From positions 29,449,060-29,513,059 of the forward strand of contig OY987243.1 in the NCBI GenBank assembly GCA_963920765.1: a DNA stretch of 64,000 nucleotides, written 5' to 3'. This document shows positions 62,391-64,000 of this stretch, piece by piece (position 1 is the first letter of the stretch; each line of letters starts with the position of its first letter). The notes under the pieces are model-generated. The model was not told the origin of the DNA, searched no databases, and saw only the letters and a list, made by a program, of their open reading frames with translations. The position numbers were made by a program, and so were the translations under genes. The stretch is from Ulota crispa. Taxonomy: Eukaryota > Streptophyta > Bryopsida > Orthotrichales > Orthotrichaceae.

Positions 62391-62637
62391 AGGTAGTGAG
62401 TTCTAATTGCGTTCGTGCTCTAATTGCGTTTGGCTCTAGAAACAAGAGACATTTTAGATTAAATATCTATGAGTGTCATTGATAAGTTAAGTGGGACTAG
62501 CTTTATGAGTGTCATTGATGAGTTAGGTGGGACTAGCTATAAAGCTAGTCCCACTTAACTCATCAATGACACTCATTTTTATTTAATCTAAAATGTCTCA
62601 TATTCCTAAAGCCAAACGCAATTAGAACACACTACCT
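62391..62637. mobile_element. AGGTA-ended foldback MITE
   Basis: 247 bp, ends aggtagtgagttctaattgc and its complement, TA on both sides. The core is a second hairpin (ctagtcccacttaactcatc facing its complement), with a duplicated left half. Confidence 0.75.
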
Positions 62638-63170
62638 TACCAACATTTAGAAACACACTACAGTACAAGAAAAATTGTATGCAATGACTAAAATGTTCAA
62701 ATTGATAAAAAAAAATGACAAAAAAATGTCCAAATTGACAAAAACAAAATTCAAATCAAGATGACCTACTTGACAAAAAAAACAACCAAATTGACATTAC
62801 TCCCTTGTACCCTACCATTTTCTTTAAGATAATAAGGCCCACTTTACATATGGAGGCTGGGCCATCTGACTGCGTTAAAGACCACTAATCTTGCCTTTTG
62901 ATTGGACAAAAAGCTGAAATCAGCCCCAAGGCCCTTACACCTAATGACAGGGCCAATTTGGTGGAATGGTTTTTTTATTCAACAAAGACAAGATTTGACA
63001 TGGCCCGAGCTCTCTGAATTGGGTGCACCAAATATGGGAGGCCAATTCTTGACCTTGGAGCCAATGTCAAGTTTAATTTTAAAAAAAAAAAAAAACAAAT
63101 CATAAAATATTAAGTTTTCTCCAATAGAATCCGTTATATCAAAAGCTTGGGACACAAGAGAGAAGCCAAG

Positions 63171-63282
63171 GGAAGGGGGGATGGGGGGATGAGGGGGATG
63201 ACATGGGGGGATGGAGGGGATGGCATGGGGGATGGTGAAGGGGATGACATGGGGATGGGGGGATGGCATGGTGGGCATGGGG
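63171..63282. repeat. G-rich minisatellite
   Basis: Irregular units of ggggatgacatgggg and ggggggatgg on the plus strand, with many runs of four or more G. Could form G-quadruplexes. Confidence 0.75.
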
Positions 63283-63338
63283 TATTTAGCTCGCTAAATG
63301 AGTTTACTAATTACTTGTGTAGGCTTGTATATTTTGTA

Positions 63339-63756
63339 CTCCCTCCATCCCAATATAAAGCTCCAAATTAGGCATAGTTCTTGTCCCACTAAAAAGCTCC
63401 ATTTTGCTAATTTCAATTGTTGAGAAAGCATTTGTCATGTCCAATGATCTCATGGAGGTAAGTTTAGCAATTACAAAGCAATCATCTCCTAACAAGCTTG
63501 GCCTTGCCTATATGAGGTACCATTGTTGCTACTAATCTTTAAATCATTAATTGTGAGGAGCTAGCAACATGTACAAATATGATACTTTTTGCATGGAATT
63601 TGGGTGTCAACGGCAACATAACAATTGGAGATTTTTCAAACATTTGGTAGGTGGTATATTGATTCTAGAATGCATTTATCACTAGCATAATGACTAAAAC
63701 TACAGTTAATCCCTCATGGAGAAGTTTTTTGGAGCTTTATAATAGGACAGAGGGAG
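63339..63756. mobile_element. Stowaway-like element, intact copy
   Basis: 418 bp, ends ctccctccatcccaatataa..ttataataggacagagggag, flanked by TA. Preserves both sites that are filled in the 45267 copy. Confidence 0.8.
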
Positions 63757-64000
63757 TATCTATTTGCAAACCTTCTTTTTCATTCTACCCTTCTCATGAA
63801 GTTTTCAACCTTGCATATGTTGATATTTTGATTTCTTTTTCTATGATCTTTTATGCAAGATACTCTTGATGATCCATAACTCATAGTATATATTTTGCTA
63901 GATACTATTTACTTAAAACTTGATTTATGGAAGAACAAATCAATACTTAAAAATATTATAAATACTCTGTGGTTGATAAAAAGATAATAATAAAGGCAAT

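Overview
This window looks like nuclear DNA from a land plant. Most of it is AT-rich, repeat-dense and intergenic. A few islands have clearly richer GC, and those hold intron-containing genes of plant-specific families: a chloroplast import receptor, a plastid acyl-ACP thioesterase, an HD2-type nucleoplasmin and an F-box protein. Low gene density, no recognisable LTR retrotransposon coding sequence and GC-rich exons in AT-rich surroundings would suit a bryophyte-like genome, but that placement is weak inference.

Genes. (1) 11294-12451 (+): F-box protein of the At5g15710/At1g27340 type. (2) 23259-28437 (-): six-exon TOC159-family receptor GTPase; all five introns join in phase and give about 1170 residues. 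(3) 36987-37802 (-): intronless HD2-type protein with a damaged C-terminus, lying inside a terminal-inverted-repeat (TIR) element. (4) 52874-54548 (+): two-exon FatB-type acyl-ACP thioesterase with a likely transit peptide. The TOC159 and FatB products both act at or in the plastid, but nothing shows that the loci are linked in function.

Repeats. The rest is mostly short DNA transposons, many nested. (a) A TTAA-targeting group with ends CCC(C/T)TAAA..TTTA(G)GGG, at least eighteen copies in several size families. (b) A TA-targeting group whose ends begin AGGTA, eight copies. (c) A 730-bp family with three copies, each with a perfect 4-bp target duplication. (d) Stowaway-like elements, one holding a TTAA element and a 2.1-kb Mutator-like foldback with a 10-bp target duplication. 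(e) AGAGCATCTCC-ended elements, small CACTA-like elements, and a MITE in intron 1 of the TOC159 gene. Tandem arrays and (TA)n tracts are scattered through the window.

Most notable region: 32683-39000 is a repeat of about 1.4 kb cut by successive insertions. Its relative at 40976-42592 keeps the empty sites. Comparing the two shows that the HD2 gene arrived inside a TIR element (35239-38015), whose left TIR was later hit by a TTAA element.
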